Part shown: in pieces, positions 16,331 through 24,845 of the stretch
Numbering within the stretch: the first letter of the stretch is position 1
Layout of the letters: each line of letters opens with the position of its first letter
Source: Paenibacillus sp. HWE-109
Lineage (GTDB): Bacteria > Bacillota > Bacilli > Paenibacillales > NBRC-103111
Reading direction: 5' to 3'
Assembly: GCF_022163125.1 (NCBI RefSeq)
Contig: NZ_CP091881.1
Coordinates: 6,262,001-6,326,000, forward strand
DNA: 64,000 nt
The notes under the pieces: generated by a model
Told to the model about the DNA's origin: nothing
Database searches by the model: none
The model's input: the letters and a program-made list of their open reading frames with translations, nothing else
Program-made: the position numbers and the translations under genes

Positions 16331-18478
16331 ATGAATGAATATCGCGTAAAGGGCCTTTCTTGCGGTAATTGTGCGATGGGGCTAGAACAGCAGATCAAAA
16401 AACTGGCATACGGTGAAACTGCAACACTTAGTTACAATTCTGGAAAGTTAAAGCTTGATTCACGTGTCTCTTTCCCAGATGTAGAGCGAATTCTTAAATC
16501 AGATAATGCTTTTATTGATCGTACTCATGATCATTCTCACGATCATGATCATAGCGGCTCTCACAAGCATCATGATCATGGTCATGGTCACGATCATGGT
16601 GATGGGCATACACATAGTCACGAGCACGGCAGTTCCAAAAAAATAATGATACTTCTCATTGTTTCAGCTGTTATTTACGCCGCTGCTTTTATTTTCGGCA
16701 ATCAATTAAACGCTACTCTACAGATCAGCATGTATGTAATTGCCATCCTATTAAGCGGATACTCAACTTTTCTAAAGGGGCTTAAAAACTTATTCGCGTT
16801 CCGGTTTAATATTGATACGCTAATGACGATTGCCCTTATTGGCGCTGTTTCGATTGGTGATTGGAAAGAAGCCACGCTTGTAGCCATTCTCTTCGGTCTG
16901 AATGAATTGCTGGAGGGGCTAGGCATGGAAAAAGCACGCCGGTCCATGGAGACGTTGCTCAAAGTAGCGCCAAAAGAAGCCCATATATTGAACAACGGAA
17001 TTGAGTCCGTTGTTCCCATTGCCTCTTTAAAGGTTGGCGACTTAGTCATCGTAAAGCCAGGCGAGAAAATCCCGTCCGATGGTACGGTAACAGCTGGAAA
17101 AAGCTCGGTCAATGAAGCTGCTATTACAGGAGAATCATTACCGGTTGAAAAGTCCACAGGAGAACCCGTTTTTGGAGGGAGCATTAATAACGAAGGTGTA
17201 CTTCATGTTACTGTAGATAAGGCATATAAGGATTCATCATTGGCTAAAATATTGCATCTTGTTGAAGAAGCACAAGAAACAAAAACACCTACGGAACTGT
17301 TTATCAATAAGTTCGCAAAATATTATACCCCGATTATTATGGCTGTATCTGCCCTTGTCATTTTAATTCCCCCCCTTTTACTTGGTGGTGACTGGAGTAA
17401 ATGGGTTTATCAAGGCTTAGCCGTCTTAATTGTAGGCTGTCCATGTGCTCTTATTCTATCTTCTCCAATTGCCATCGTCTCGGGTATTACCCGAAATGCA
17501 CGCAACGGTATTTTGATAAAAGGCGGCGTGTTTCTAGAACAACTAGGTAAAATCGACACGCTTGCTTTTGATAAAACAGGCACTTTAACCAAAGGCGAGC
17601 CGCATGTTGAACAAACCATTGTGTTTGACGAAGAACGGTTCCTTATGGTCGCGGCATCCATCGAGAAATCCTCCTCACACCCTCTAGCCAAAGCAATCAT
17701 GAAGAAAGTTAACGAAAGTACGATGGATGTTCCAGCACCTGATGACATCCAAACCGTTTCTGGCCGTGGTGTCGAAGCTCGTATTCATGGAAATCAATAC
17801 TGGCTAGGCAATGAAAAAAATATGGAGCATATTGAACTGTCTGCTGACATTCAAAAGCAAATTAACGACCTTAAAGAGCAAGGGCTGACACTTGTCTTAG
17901 TGGCCGATACTCAGCGAGTTCTCGGCATGTTCGGAATAAGCGATGAAATCCGGGAGGAAAGTAAATCTGTCATCGAAGAACTGCATAGAGCAGGTATCAA
18001 ACGTACCGTTATGCTAACTGGCGATCATCAAAAGACTGCCGAGAAAGTAGCCAACTTGGTAGGTGTGACAGCCTATTATGGCGGCCTTCTCCCCGAAGAT
18101 AAAGTAAATAAAATTAAAGAGTTAGCGACAACTGGCCGTGTTGCGATGATTGGCGATGGCATCAACGATGCCCCTGCCCTGGCATCCGCTCAGCTTGGCA
18201 TCGCGATGGGGAAAGGAACTGACAGCGCCATTGAAACTGCGGATATCGTGCTCATGCAGGATCATTTGGGCAAACTGCCTGAAGCTGTATCTATCGCAAA
18301 AAGAGTTAATTCCATCATCCGTTTTAACATCTCAGTCGCACTTGGATTAAAACTTATTGCTCTGCTGCTTACGATTCCTGGATTGCTTACATTATGGATT
18401 GCTATTTTGTCTGATATGGGAGCAACTATCTTTGTTACACTAGTCAGTCTCACGATACTGATACAAAAAAAATCATAA
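16331..18478 (+). CDS. cadA: Cd2+/Zn2+/Co2+-type heavy-metal P-type ATPase
   Basis: This 715-residue P1B-type ATPase has an N-terminal heavy-metal domain (GLSCGNC, Cys11 and Cys14), a His-rich linker at about 65-100 with many HDH units, eight predicted membrane segments, a TGES phosphatase loop (ITGESLPVEK), the metal-site CPC at about 369-371 (GCPCALILSSPIA), phosphorylated Asp414 (DKTGTLTKG), an HP motif (SSHPLAKAI) and the hinge MIGDGINDAPALA. The His-rich linker and CPC with no extra Cu-type motif favour zinc, cadmium or cobalt export from the cytoplasm. A sigma-A promoter with an ArsR-type operator lies directly upstream. The gene symbol reflects the family, not proven specificity. Confidence 0.88.
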   Translation: MNEYRVKGLSCGNCAMGLEQQIKKLAYGETATLSYNSGKLKLDSRVSFPDVERILKSDNAFIDRTHDHSHDHDHSGSHKHHDHGHGHDHGDGHTHSHEHGSSKKIMILLIVSAVIYAAAFIFGNQLNATLQISMYVIAILLSGYSTFLKGLKNLFAFRFNIDTLMTIALIGAVSIGDWKEATLVAILFGLNELLEGLGMEKARRSMETLLKVAPKEAHILNNGIESVVPIASLKVGDLVIVKPGEKIPSDGTVTAGKSSVNEAAITGESLPVEKSTGEPVFGGSINNEGVLHVTVDKAYKDSSLAKILHLVEEAQETKTPTELFINKFAKYYTPIIMAVSALVILIPPLLLGGDWSKWVYQGLAVLIVGCPCALILSSPIAIVSGITRNARNGILIKGGVFLEQLGKIDTLAFDKTGTLTKGEPHVEQTIVFDEERFLMVAASIEKSSSHPLAKAIMKKVNESTMDVPAPDDIQTVSGRGVEARIHGNQYWLGNEKNMEHIELSADIQKQINDLKEQGLTLVLVADTQRVLGMFGISDEIREESKSVIEELHRAGIKRTVMLTGDHQKTAEKVANLVGVTAYYGGLLPEDKVNKIKELATTGRVAMIGDGINDAPALASAQLGIAMGKGTDSAIETADIVLMQDHLGKLPEAVSIAKRVNSIIRFNISVALGLKLIALLLTIPGLLTLWIAILSDMGATIFVTLVSLTILIQKKS

Positions 18479-18522
18479 ACAATACTGTTTTAAAAACGGG
18501 CATATAGGAGAACGACTATTCG

Positions 18523-19614
18523 ATGATTTATGTAACGGAAACCCTGTTATACATCTGCTTTTGCATCATCACTGGAGCGCAAATCCTAAGTCTAATCCCT
18601 CCAGATAAACGTCCCTCAATCGAAATACCGAATTGGTTGATCATTTTATGCACAGCTGGCATTGCGCTCTTATCTTTTGCACCTGTGTTTAAGATCATTG
18701 ACTTTTTTGCAAAGGACTTTGGGGAAAGCTATTGGGTTATAGGTAAAGGCGTTCTTCTCGATTTTAAAATGGGGCATGCATGGTTATATACGCTCTTTTT
18801 CTCTTTTGCCGTCATTTTTATTCGTATACTGCGCGGTTCCAAGAAAGAGCCTTTAGTGGATATAATCGGCTTAATTTTCACTGTAGGGCTGATTGGAGCT
18901 TTTGGCTGGGCAAGTCATTGTGCATCCAACTTTGCCATAAAAGGATTTCTTACTCACAGCTCTCACTTTCTTGCTGTCTCTGTTTGGATAGGCATCTTGA
19001 TAAGTGTTGCTTGGTTCTCGAAAGATCAGCAGCATTGGCAGACTTTTTTCAAATGGTTTAGCCCGGTTGCATGGATTTGTGTTTCCGTAACCATGGTGGC
19101 AGGACTAATTCTAATGAAATTTATTGTGCCTGAGTATCTGAATGCCTGGATGATAACGTATGGTCAAACCTTGCTAATCAAACATGTATTGATTATTCCG
19201 CTATTAGTTATCGCCTTTATGAATGGATTCCTAACAAAGCGCAAATTCTTATCCTATCCAAACTACGACCCAAAGCCTTGGCTGCGAGTTGAAAGTATTA
19301 TGGCCATTTTTGTTCTGTCGGCTACATCAGTAATGGGACAACAAAATCCGCCTCATGAACTAAGTATCGCAAACACAATAAAACTAACCCAACCATCCCG
19401 TTTATTCACAAGTTTTAATCAACTCCCCGCTGATTTTATCGTTAAAGTCGGCGTTAATGCATGGAGTATTGCTCTCATACTTCTGGCCGCCCTACTGGCA
19501 GCTACGATGCTCATCGTATTTATCAAAAGACAGAAAGCGTCCCTGAGTGTCATCTGTATGGGTCTGATTCTTGCAGTAGTCACCTATGCGGCAATCATGG
19601 TAAGTGTCATATAA
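18523..19614 (+). CDS. CopD-family copper membrane protein (first copy)
   Basis: This 363-residue protein has about eight membrane segments and CopD features: LSFAPVFKII, GHAWLYTLFF, FLTHSSHFLAVSVWIG and WLRVESIMAIFVLSATSVMGQQNPPH. It starts 44 bp after the ATPase stop behind AGGAGAACG, so the two may be cotranscribed. CopD proteins move copper across the membrane with CopC. It converges on a second CopD gene of the same design, with an 11-bp gap and no clear terminator. Confidence 0.8.
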   Translation: MIYVTETLLYICFCIITGAQILSLIPPDKRPSIEIPNWLIILCTAGIALLSFAPVFKIIDFFAKDFGESYWVIGKGVLLDFKMGHAWLYTLFFSFAVIFIRILRGSKKEPLVDIIGLIFTVGLIGAFGWASHCASNFAIKGFLTHSSHFLAVSVWIGILISVAWFSKDQQHWQTFFKWFSPVAWICVSVTMVAGLILMKFIVPEYLNAWMITYGQTLLIKHVLIIPLLVIAFMNGFLTKRKFLSYPNYDPKPWLRVESIMAIFVLSATSVMGQQNPPHELSIANTIKLTQPSRLFTSFNQLPADFIVKVGVNAWSIALILLAALLAATMLIVFIKRQKASLSVICMGLILAVVTYAAIMVSVI

Positions 19615-19625
19615 ACAAGTAGCAG

Positions 19626-20708
19626 CTAGACTACAGCAACCATCAGAGCCATATATCCAAAACTAACAAAAAGCAACGCCGCAACAAACGGCCACAATAG
19701 TCTCTGTTTTCTCCAAGCCCACAACAAACCAGCAATTAGTGAAAGGAAAGCCGCGGCTGTAAGGCTCAAACTAATTGCGTTAGGAACGATATTAAGGTCT
19801 ATCCCACGGTTCAAATCATAACCAGTAATAAACATAAACAAGGCAGAAGGTGATCCTTCTTCAAGTAATTCATTAACATCATCGTGAGGGGGCGCTTGCT
19901 GCCCCATAAACGCTGTTACTGCCAGCAATAAGATAACAACTATACTTTCTACCCTAAGCCATGACAAGGTCTTAACAGACTCTTTACGCAGCAAGAACGA
20001 ATTAATAAATGCCACTGCAATAATTGGAACAATTAATAAGTGCTTAATAAGCATTGCTTGTCCGTAAGACGTAATCCATGAGCCTACATACTGCGGAGAA
20101 AGTCTGCTCATTAGAAGTAACCCCGCCAAGATTGCAACTATTACACACACAATGGCTAGAGGTGTGAACCACCTGAGGAATGCTGTCCAATTTCGTAGTT
20201 CAGACGTGCACCAGCCAATAACCAGCATAACCCCAATCCAAACCATTGCACTGATAAAATGAACCGTATGTGCTGCAAACCCAGCCCATCCATAGATCGA
20301 AGCCGAATGACTGGCATATCCGAATGTGATGAGTTGAATAGCTGTTAATATCGGGATGGCCATCCACTTATATCTTAGTACTTTAGAATTCGGCTTTAAT
20401 CCCAAAAAATATAACATAGCCATAGCCGTAATGACTGTAATAAACCAAGCCTTTCCTACATTGTAGTCACCTAGAACTGTAAAAATAAGATACGAAAGCT
20501 CGTAATCAAGATTTACATTATAGAAAATAATGAGCTTGATAATCTGCAACGAAGATAATGCAACAATCCCGGTTATAACCCACGTCAATGCATTGTCTGA
20601 AACACGATACCGTGGTTTTTTATTTTCTGGAACAAGAGCAAGCACACTTACACCTGTTAATATGGCAAAACAAACATAGAGCAGCGCCTCAGAAAAAATG
20701 TAAATCAA
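19626..20708 (-). CDS. CopD-family copper membrane protein (second copy)
   Basis: This 360-residue paralogue of the convergent CopD gene shares the opening LLYVCFAILTGV, the helix with GFAAHTVHFISAMVWIG and the C-terminal WLRVESIVVILLLAVTAFMGQQAPPH. TTG at 20708 is the likely start, directly after the copC stop, with GGAGGAAAAAGTAG before it. Together with CopC it probably forms a copper uptake or tolerance unit, as in split forms of the YcnJ protein. Confidence 0.8.
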   Translation of the reverse strand: MIYIFSEALLYVCFAILTGVSVLALVPENKKPRYRVSDNALTWVITGIVALSSLQIIKLIIFYNVNLDYELSYLIFTVLGDYNVGKAWFITVITAMAMLYFLGLKPNSKVLRYKWMAIPILTAIQLITFGYASHSASIYGWAGFAAHTVHFISAMVWIGVMLVIGWCTSELRNWTAFLRWFTPLAIVCVIVAILAGLLLMSRLSPQYVGSWITSYGQAMLIKHLLIVPIIAVAFINSFLLRKESVKTLSWLRVESIVVILLLAVTAFMGQQAPPHDDVNELLEEGSPSALFMFITGYDLNRGIDLNIVPNAISLSLTAAAFLSLIAGLLWAWRKQRLLWPFVAALLFVSFGYMALMVAVV

Positions 20709-21323
20709 CTACTTTTTCCTCCTAGCAATCATCAGTGCAACAAGTGCGATAATCATTACTGCCCCGATACCGACCCAAATCAAATAATTATTTGATGCCG
20801 GTTTAGCTTTCGCTGGCTCAGGTTGCGACTCCTCTTTTGTTGTTGGCGCATTTGAAGGTGAGGGTGAGTTAGAAGGCTGAACTGACACTGATGGCATAGG
20901 AGTAACTATCAATTCGGTTTGAGGCTGTTTCACTTCTGCCCTTTTCACACTAAAGGAATACTTCCCTTGAATGGGGTGTCCATCCTCACCGACAATCGTC
21001 CATTGAACCTCATAACTGCCGTTTGCCAGTGGTTGATTCAGTTGTCTCGTCATTACCTTTTCTTTCAGCGTAACATTAGCTAATTTTACTTCCTGCTTGT
21101 TAGTATCGAACAACTTGAAAGTACTTAAATTCTCAAGCTTGCCTTCAAAAGTAAGCGTAATTTCTTTCAGCTCATCTGTAACTTCTATGCCTGCTTTGGG
21201 ATTTGAACTTTCAAGTCCAGTATGAGCAAAGGCGTTTCTGGAAACCATCATAGTTAAACTGAGAAGCAAAACACTTATCATTAGTAATTTTATAAACAAC
21301 TTATTTCCATGAATAATAGACAT
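20709..21323 (-). CDS. CopC-domain copper-binding protein with a C-terminal anchor
   Basis: This 204-residue protein has a signal peptide, a mature N-terminus AHTGLESSNPKAG (an AH start that can bind Cu(II)), a CopC beta-barrel ending with IVGEDGHPIQGKYSFSV, a Pro/Ser-rich linker and a C-terminal membrane helix followed by RRKK. It would hold copper outside the cell and pass it to CopD, whose gene starts next to its stop. It is the second gene of the ctaG-copC-copD operon. Confidence 0.85.
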   Translation of the reverse strand: MSIIHGNKLFIKLLMISVLLLSLTMMVSRNAFAHTGLESSNPKAGIEVTDELKEITLTFEGKLENLSTFKLFDTNKQEVKLANVTLKEKVMTRQLNQPLANGSYEVQWTIVGEDGHPIQGKYSFSVKRAEVKQPQTELIVTPMPSVSVQPSNSPSPSNAPTTKEESQPEPAKAKPASNNYLIWVGIGAVMIIALVALMIARRKK

Positions 21324-21358
21324 AGGTTTTCCTTGCCTCCAATAAATTTAATTTTTCA

Positions 21359-22168
21359 CTACTCCTCAGTTTCCTCACTGCGCTCGATCCGGTACCAACT
21401 GAAAATTATGCCACCTATTGCAACAGCAAAAGCTCCTTCCTGAAAGATCTTCATAATAATGCCTCCCAATTGTTGGTCAGCCAATGGCGTTAAAAAACTA
21501 AAAATTTGATGAGCTTCCTTTGTGCTGCTATAGATGAGATCATCAGCAAAAATCATCAGCGCGCAGGCTGGATATAACAGTAAGCCATTCAGTACAACAT
21601 AGCCGATCTTTTTCAAATGATTCAAACGATCCAGTTCAGGCTCTGGACATGTTACAGCAAACCACATCAGCATTGCCGAAAAAAATAAAATGACGTGAGA
21701 TATGTACATAACCATGGGATGTTCGCCTGACATAATGACATCATAAATGATTGGAAAATGATAAAAAGACAGCAGAACATTGAAAACCACAACCGATACT
21801 AAAGCATTCGTCATTACAGGAAGAACCAATTTTCTTATTTTTTCGGAACACATAGCTCGGAACAACCAAGTTGGAATTCCCATCCATAACAATGGCGGAA
21901 CTACAAAATAAAGAATAGATTGCTGAAGCATATGTGCACTAAACATGTGATGCGCAAGCATGCTTATCGGACTTCCAAGTGCTAATCCCCCGGTTATAAT
22001 CCCAACAATAAAATAGAATTTTTGCTTCGAAGAAACCCGCATACCCTCTTTAAAGTTTGCATAATAGTGCCCCGTTAAGAGCAAATAGCTGACTATGACA
22101 ATTAAGGCAATAATCCAAGTTTTTAGTTCCCAACCATGTAATATTGACATCATGCTGCTCATTTCCAA
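21359..22168 (-). CDS. CtaG/caa3 assembly-type membrane protein (copper-cluster copy)
   Basis: This 269-residue, roughly seven-helix protein has CtaG-family motifs: LAHHMFSAHMLQQSILYFVVPPLLWMGIP, FYHFPIIYD and LADQQLGGIIMKIFQEGAF. It is paralogous to the CtaG in the oxidase cluster at 26439-27296. The likely start is TTG 22168 (GAGGTG seven bases upstream). In this setting it probably serves copper handling rather than oxidase assembly, which is inference from its copC-copD neighbours. Confidence 0.82.
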   Translation of the reverse strand: MEMSSMMSILHGWELKTWIIALIVIVSYLLLTGHYYANFKEGMRVSSKQKFYFIVGIITGGLALGSPISMLAHHMFSAHMLQQSILYFVVPPLLWMGIPTWLFRAMCSEKIRKLVLPVMTNALVSVVVFNVLLSFYHFPIIYDVIMSGEHPMVMYISHVILFFSAMLMWFAVTCPEPELDRLNHLKKIGYVVLNGLLLYPACALMIFADDLIYSSTKEAHQIFSFLTPLADQQLGGIIMKIFQEGAFAVAIGGIIFSWYRIERSEETEE

Positions 22169-22214
22169 TCCGTCACACCTCTTCCCCCTAAAAAACTACA
22201 AAGCATCGTTTTTA

Positions 22215-22243
22215 ACTTTAAAATACAGTGCTACTATTGTCAA
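22215..22243 (-). promoter_or_regulatory. Promoter of the ctaG-copC-copD operon with a quasi-palindrome
   Basis: On the minus strand, TTGACA (22243-22238) and TAAAGT (22220-22215) are 17 bp apart, about 47 bp before the start codon. ACAATAGTAGCACTGT at 22240-22225 is a weak dyad (ACA-N-T-NN-TA-NN-A-N-TGT), a form compatible with BlaI/CopY-type repressors. Confidence 0.5.
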
Positions 22244-22251
22244 CACGATAA

Positions 22252-22275
22252 ATGAATATGTGCTAATATGTTCAA
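22252..22275. promoter_or_regulatory. ArsR/SmtB-type operator upstream of ctaG-copC-copD
   Basis: This dyad starts ATGAATATGTGCTAATATG and matches the operator at 16290-16313 in 20 of 24 bases. Here it lies just upstream of the -35 box rather than over the start site. Confidence 0.65.
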
Positions 22276-22287
22276 TAATTTGAGAAC

Positions 22288-22312
22288 AAAAAAAGAGGCT
22301 ATATTAGCCTCC
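22288..22312 (-). terminator. Rho-independent terminator of the ArsR-BlaI-M56 operon
   Basis: On the minus strand GAGGCTA, loop ATA, TAGCCTC is followed by seven T residues, 36 bp beyond the M56 stop codon. Confidence 0.85.
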
Positions 22313-22347
22313 AGAAAATTTCCGAACCTGAACATATATCCTCGCAT

Positions 22348-23211
22348 TTAACTACAGCTAAATAATACGATTGATGTGAAGAGGATTCCCACTGCTATTG
22401 ATGACCACAACGCCTTCTTTGAACAATACGCTACATCTAATTGCTCTTGTAAATCTAATACTTGCTTCAAACGATAATTGACTGCCGTTTTCCCAAAATC
22501 AGCTGTCATAGGTAACATCCTTGTGCTGCTTTGGGCATGATTAATCATTTTCACTAAGGCTGAGGCAAAATATGTCTTATCTCTCATTTGCTCTATGGCA
22601 TAGCGGTCTGCCAGAAGCTCTATCCAAATCGAGTAATAGGCCGTTAATCCTTTTAACATTGGGACGTACATCATCACATGCGATAAACGCCTCAGAAACC
22701 ATTTTTTCACTGGGTGATAATGAATTCCGTGATAAGTTTCATGTAAAAGTACAGCTTTCAATTCATTATCTGAGAGTGATTTTACAAGACCGCTTGAAAT
22801 AATTATCCGAGGATTAATTATACCTGAAGTTAAAGCGAACAGCTCCGCATCATGAAGCACTGAGATCGGAAAATGCAATTCTGCATATTTTAGATTCAAA
22901 AGTTTAGTAAGGTCCTTGCTTAACTGATGTTTAATAAATCGATTCCATTGGTATTGACGGTACATATCCTTTATTCCGTATATCATAAGGGACACAAAAG
23001 TAAATAAAGCTACTAACACTAACAAGGATTCCCCTATTGCATGACCGTATCTGAAATCAAACCAAATATCACTCGTAAACTGCAGCAAATTAGGCATCCA
23101 ACTAACATCTTGTATATGATGAAATAAGGCCCGTATCAATAAAAAAAATAAGGCAAATACTACGATCGAGTAAAGAGTGAATGTCTTATTAGCTTGATTT
23201 AGTGTTGTCAT
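22348..23211 (-). CDS. M56 (BlaR1-like) membrane metallopeptidase
   Basis: This 287-residue protein has N-terminal membrane helices, the zinc peptidase motif LLHETYHG (HExxH) at about residue 154, the third-ligand region ELLADRYA and a C-terminal helix. It lacks the extracellular penicillin-binding domain of BlaR1. Its start lies 23 bp inside the BlaI-type gene. In such pairs the peptidase relieves repression by cleaving the repressor. Here the signal is more likely metal than beta-lactam, judging by neighbours. Confidence 0.82.
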   Translation of the reverse strand: MTTLNQANKTFTLYSIVVFALFFLLIRALFHHIQDVSWMPNLLQFTSDIWFDFRYGHAIGESLLVLVALFTFVSLMIYGIKDMYRQYQWNRFIKHQLSKDLTKLLNLKYAELHFPISVLHDAELFALTSGIINPRIIISSGLVKSLSDNELKAVLLHETYHGIHYHPVKKWFLRRLSHVMMYVPMLKGLTAYYSIWIELLADRYAIEQMRDKTYFASALVKMINHAQSSTRMLPMTADFGKTAVNYRLKQVLDLQEQLDVAYCSKKALWSSIAVGILFTSIVLFSCS

Positions 23212-23641
23212 CGCTATTCCTCATTTTGGCCTCTTGCAGCATCTGTTCTACTTTTCTCAAAAGATCGGGGTCAAGCTCTTCCACAACATCCATCATATGT
23301 GCAACGACAACTTCGCCGAAATCTTTGATGAGTCCTTCCGTAACATTTCTGGTTTGTTCCATGATAAAATCTTCTCTGGACACCATAACCTTAAAATGGG
23401 CAAGTTTATTCCGCCCTCTTCCAGCTGCTTGCTTATCCAGTATCCCTTTATCAAACAGTCTATTTAAAACCGTCATGATTGTGTTTACGGAGTAAACCTG
23501 TTCAGACTTTAAACTCTCGCGTAGTTGCTGAACATTCATCCAGTCTCCTGACTCCCACATCAGCTCCATGATCAAAGATTCCAGTGAGCCCAGAAAACGG
23601 TTTACACCTTCCTCCTCCATGCGATAGCCCATTCTTTTCAT
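23189..23641 (-). CDS. BlaI/MecI/CopY-family repressor
   Basis: This 150-residue winged-helix protein has the family pattern LESLIMELMWESGDWMNVQQL and YSVNTIMTVLNRLFDKGIL, followed by a C-terminal dimerisation helix. It has no CopY-type CxCx4CxC copper motif, so it probably does not sense metal directly and depends on the M56 partner. It starts 15 bp after the ArsR-type gene stop, in the same operon. Confidence 0.87.
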   Translation of the reverse strand: MKRMGYRMEEEGVNRFLGSLESLIMELMWESGDWMNVQQLRESLKSEQVYSVNTIMTVLNRLFDKGILDKQAAGRGRNKLAHFKVMVSREDFIMEQTRNVTEGLIKDFGEVVVAHMMDVVEELDPDLLRKVEQMLQEAKMRNSDDNTKSS

Positions 23642-23656
23642 GACCTTATTTCCCCT

Positions 23657-24031
23657 TTAATCGTGTTTCACATGCTGAAGCATCTGTACGAAAATTTGCT
23701 CGATATGACCATCATCTAGTGAGTAAAATACTGTCTTTCCAACTTTACGCCGTTTAACGATCCTCAGATTACGAAGGTATCTCAACTGATGGGAAATAGC
23801 GGATTGGCCCATTTCTAGGACTTGAGCGATATCGTGAACACAGAGTTCTTTATTCAACAAGGTGTAAATGATTTTGAGTCTTGTGGGATCCCCAAGCGCC
23901 TTGAATACTTCTGTTAATCCTGTAACCGTTTGATCTGCTAACATTTGTTCTTTCAATACATCAATATTTGAAGTTCCATTACAAGTATCTTCACATTGAT
24001 CTTGTACAGGTTTTGACATGATTTCTTCCAT
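23657..24031 (-). CDS. ArsR/SmtB-family metal sensor
   Basis: This 124-residue winged-helix repressor (ALGDPTRLKIIYTLL, QSAISHQLRYLRNLRIVKRRKVGKTVFY) ends with an alpha-5 metal site of exact form D-x-H-(x10)-H-x-x-H (DGH ... HVKH), as in SmtB and CzrA zinc sensors. An N-terminal CEDTC and ELCVHD could add a CadC-like site. It heads the ArsR-BlaI-M56 operon and is the best candidate for binding both dyads at 16290 and 22252. ATG 24020, after GGAAGAAATC, is an alternative start. Confidence 0.87.
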   Translation of the reverse strand: MEEIMSKPVQDQCEDTCNGTSNIDVLKEQMLADQTVTGLTEVFKALGDPTRLKIIYTLLNKELCVHDIAQVLEMGQSAISHQLRYLRNLRIVKRRKVGKTVFYSLDDGHIEQIFVQMLQHVKHD

Positions 24032-24269
24032 AGTCGCGCTCGCTTTCTGATGATAATTCTTACGATTTACTTTTCATTATAACAGAAAACATTTTTTTTT
24101 ACTCCCACCATCATTGGCACTACTACTCCAGTATAGACGCTCTGAGCCTTTTAGGAAAATTTTTGACAGCCATATCGTATGCATGAAAAATATATCCTAA
24201 AAAATCGAACCTTTTTTTGATAGAGAGACAATATAGTGTGTAAGCTGCTTACTCAGGAGGGCCCTCTGA

Positions 24270-24845
24270 ATGCAAAATGACTATATGTACCAATTACTTA
24301 TAAAAATGAAAGATGGTGATCAACAGGCGTTTCATACGATGTATGATGCCACCTATCAGGACATCTACCGGACTGTCTCCTTTCTAGTGGATCATCAACA
24401 GGATCGGGAAGATGTTATGAATGAGATCTATATGCAAATGTGGACCTCACTTGCTAACTACGATACGAACCGTCCTTTCCACTTCTGGCTGCACGGCTTG
24501 GTAATTCGTCAAGTGCAGAGATTTCGGGTCAAGAGCTGGAGGAGATTCCGAATTTTTGAACGCATCTGTGCCTTCTCTCGGGAAGAGTCTTATTGGGATC
24601 CACCTACTGCTTTGATGGATGAGACGAATCAAATGATATCGCAGTCAATACGAAAACTGACCGACAAACAGCGAGCAGTGATTATCTTCCGCTTTTTTCA
24701 CGACTATACGCTTGAGGAAATTGCGACATTGCTCGATATTCCGCTGGGTACAGTCAAGTCCAGATATCATGCTAGCCTCCAGGCGCTTCGAAAAAACTCG
24801 GGGAATCTCCTCCCGGAAAGGATGGAAAAGATCAATGACTATTGA
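24270..24845 (+). CDS. ECF-type sigma-70 family RNA polymerase sigma factor
   Basis: This 191-residue protein has region 2 (DQQAFHTMYDATYQDIYRTV, DREDVMNEIYMQMW) and region 4 (LTDKQRAVIIFRFFHDYTLEEIATLLDIPLGTVKSR). ATG 24270 follows AGGAGGGCC. It overlaps the next gene by 11 bp, the usual arrangement of an ECF sigma factor with its anti-sigma factor. The regulon is unknown; nearby metal and oxidase genes are candidates only by position. Confidence 0.88.
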   Translation: MQNDYMYQLLIKMKDGDQQAFHTMYDATYQDIYRTVSFLVDHQQDREDVMNEIYMQMWTSLANYDTNRPFHFWLHGLVIRQVQRFRVKSWRRFRIFERICAFSREESYWDPPTALMDETNQMISQSIRKLTDKQRAVIIFRFFHDYTLEEIATLLDIPLGTVKSRYHASLQALRKNSGNLLPERMEKINDY

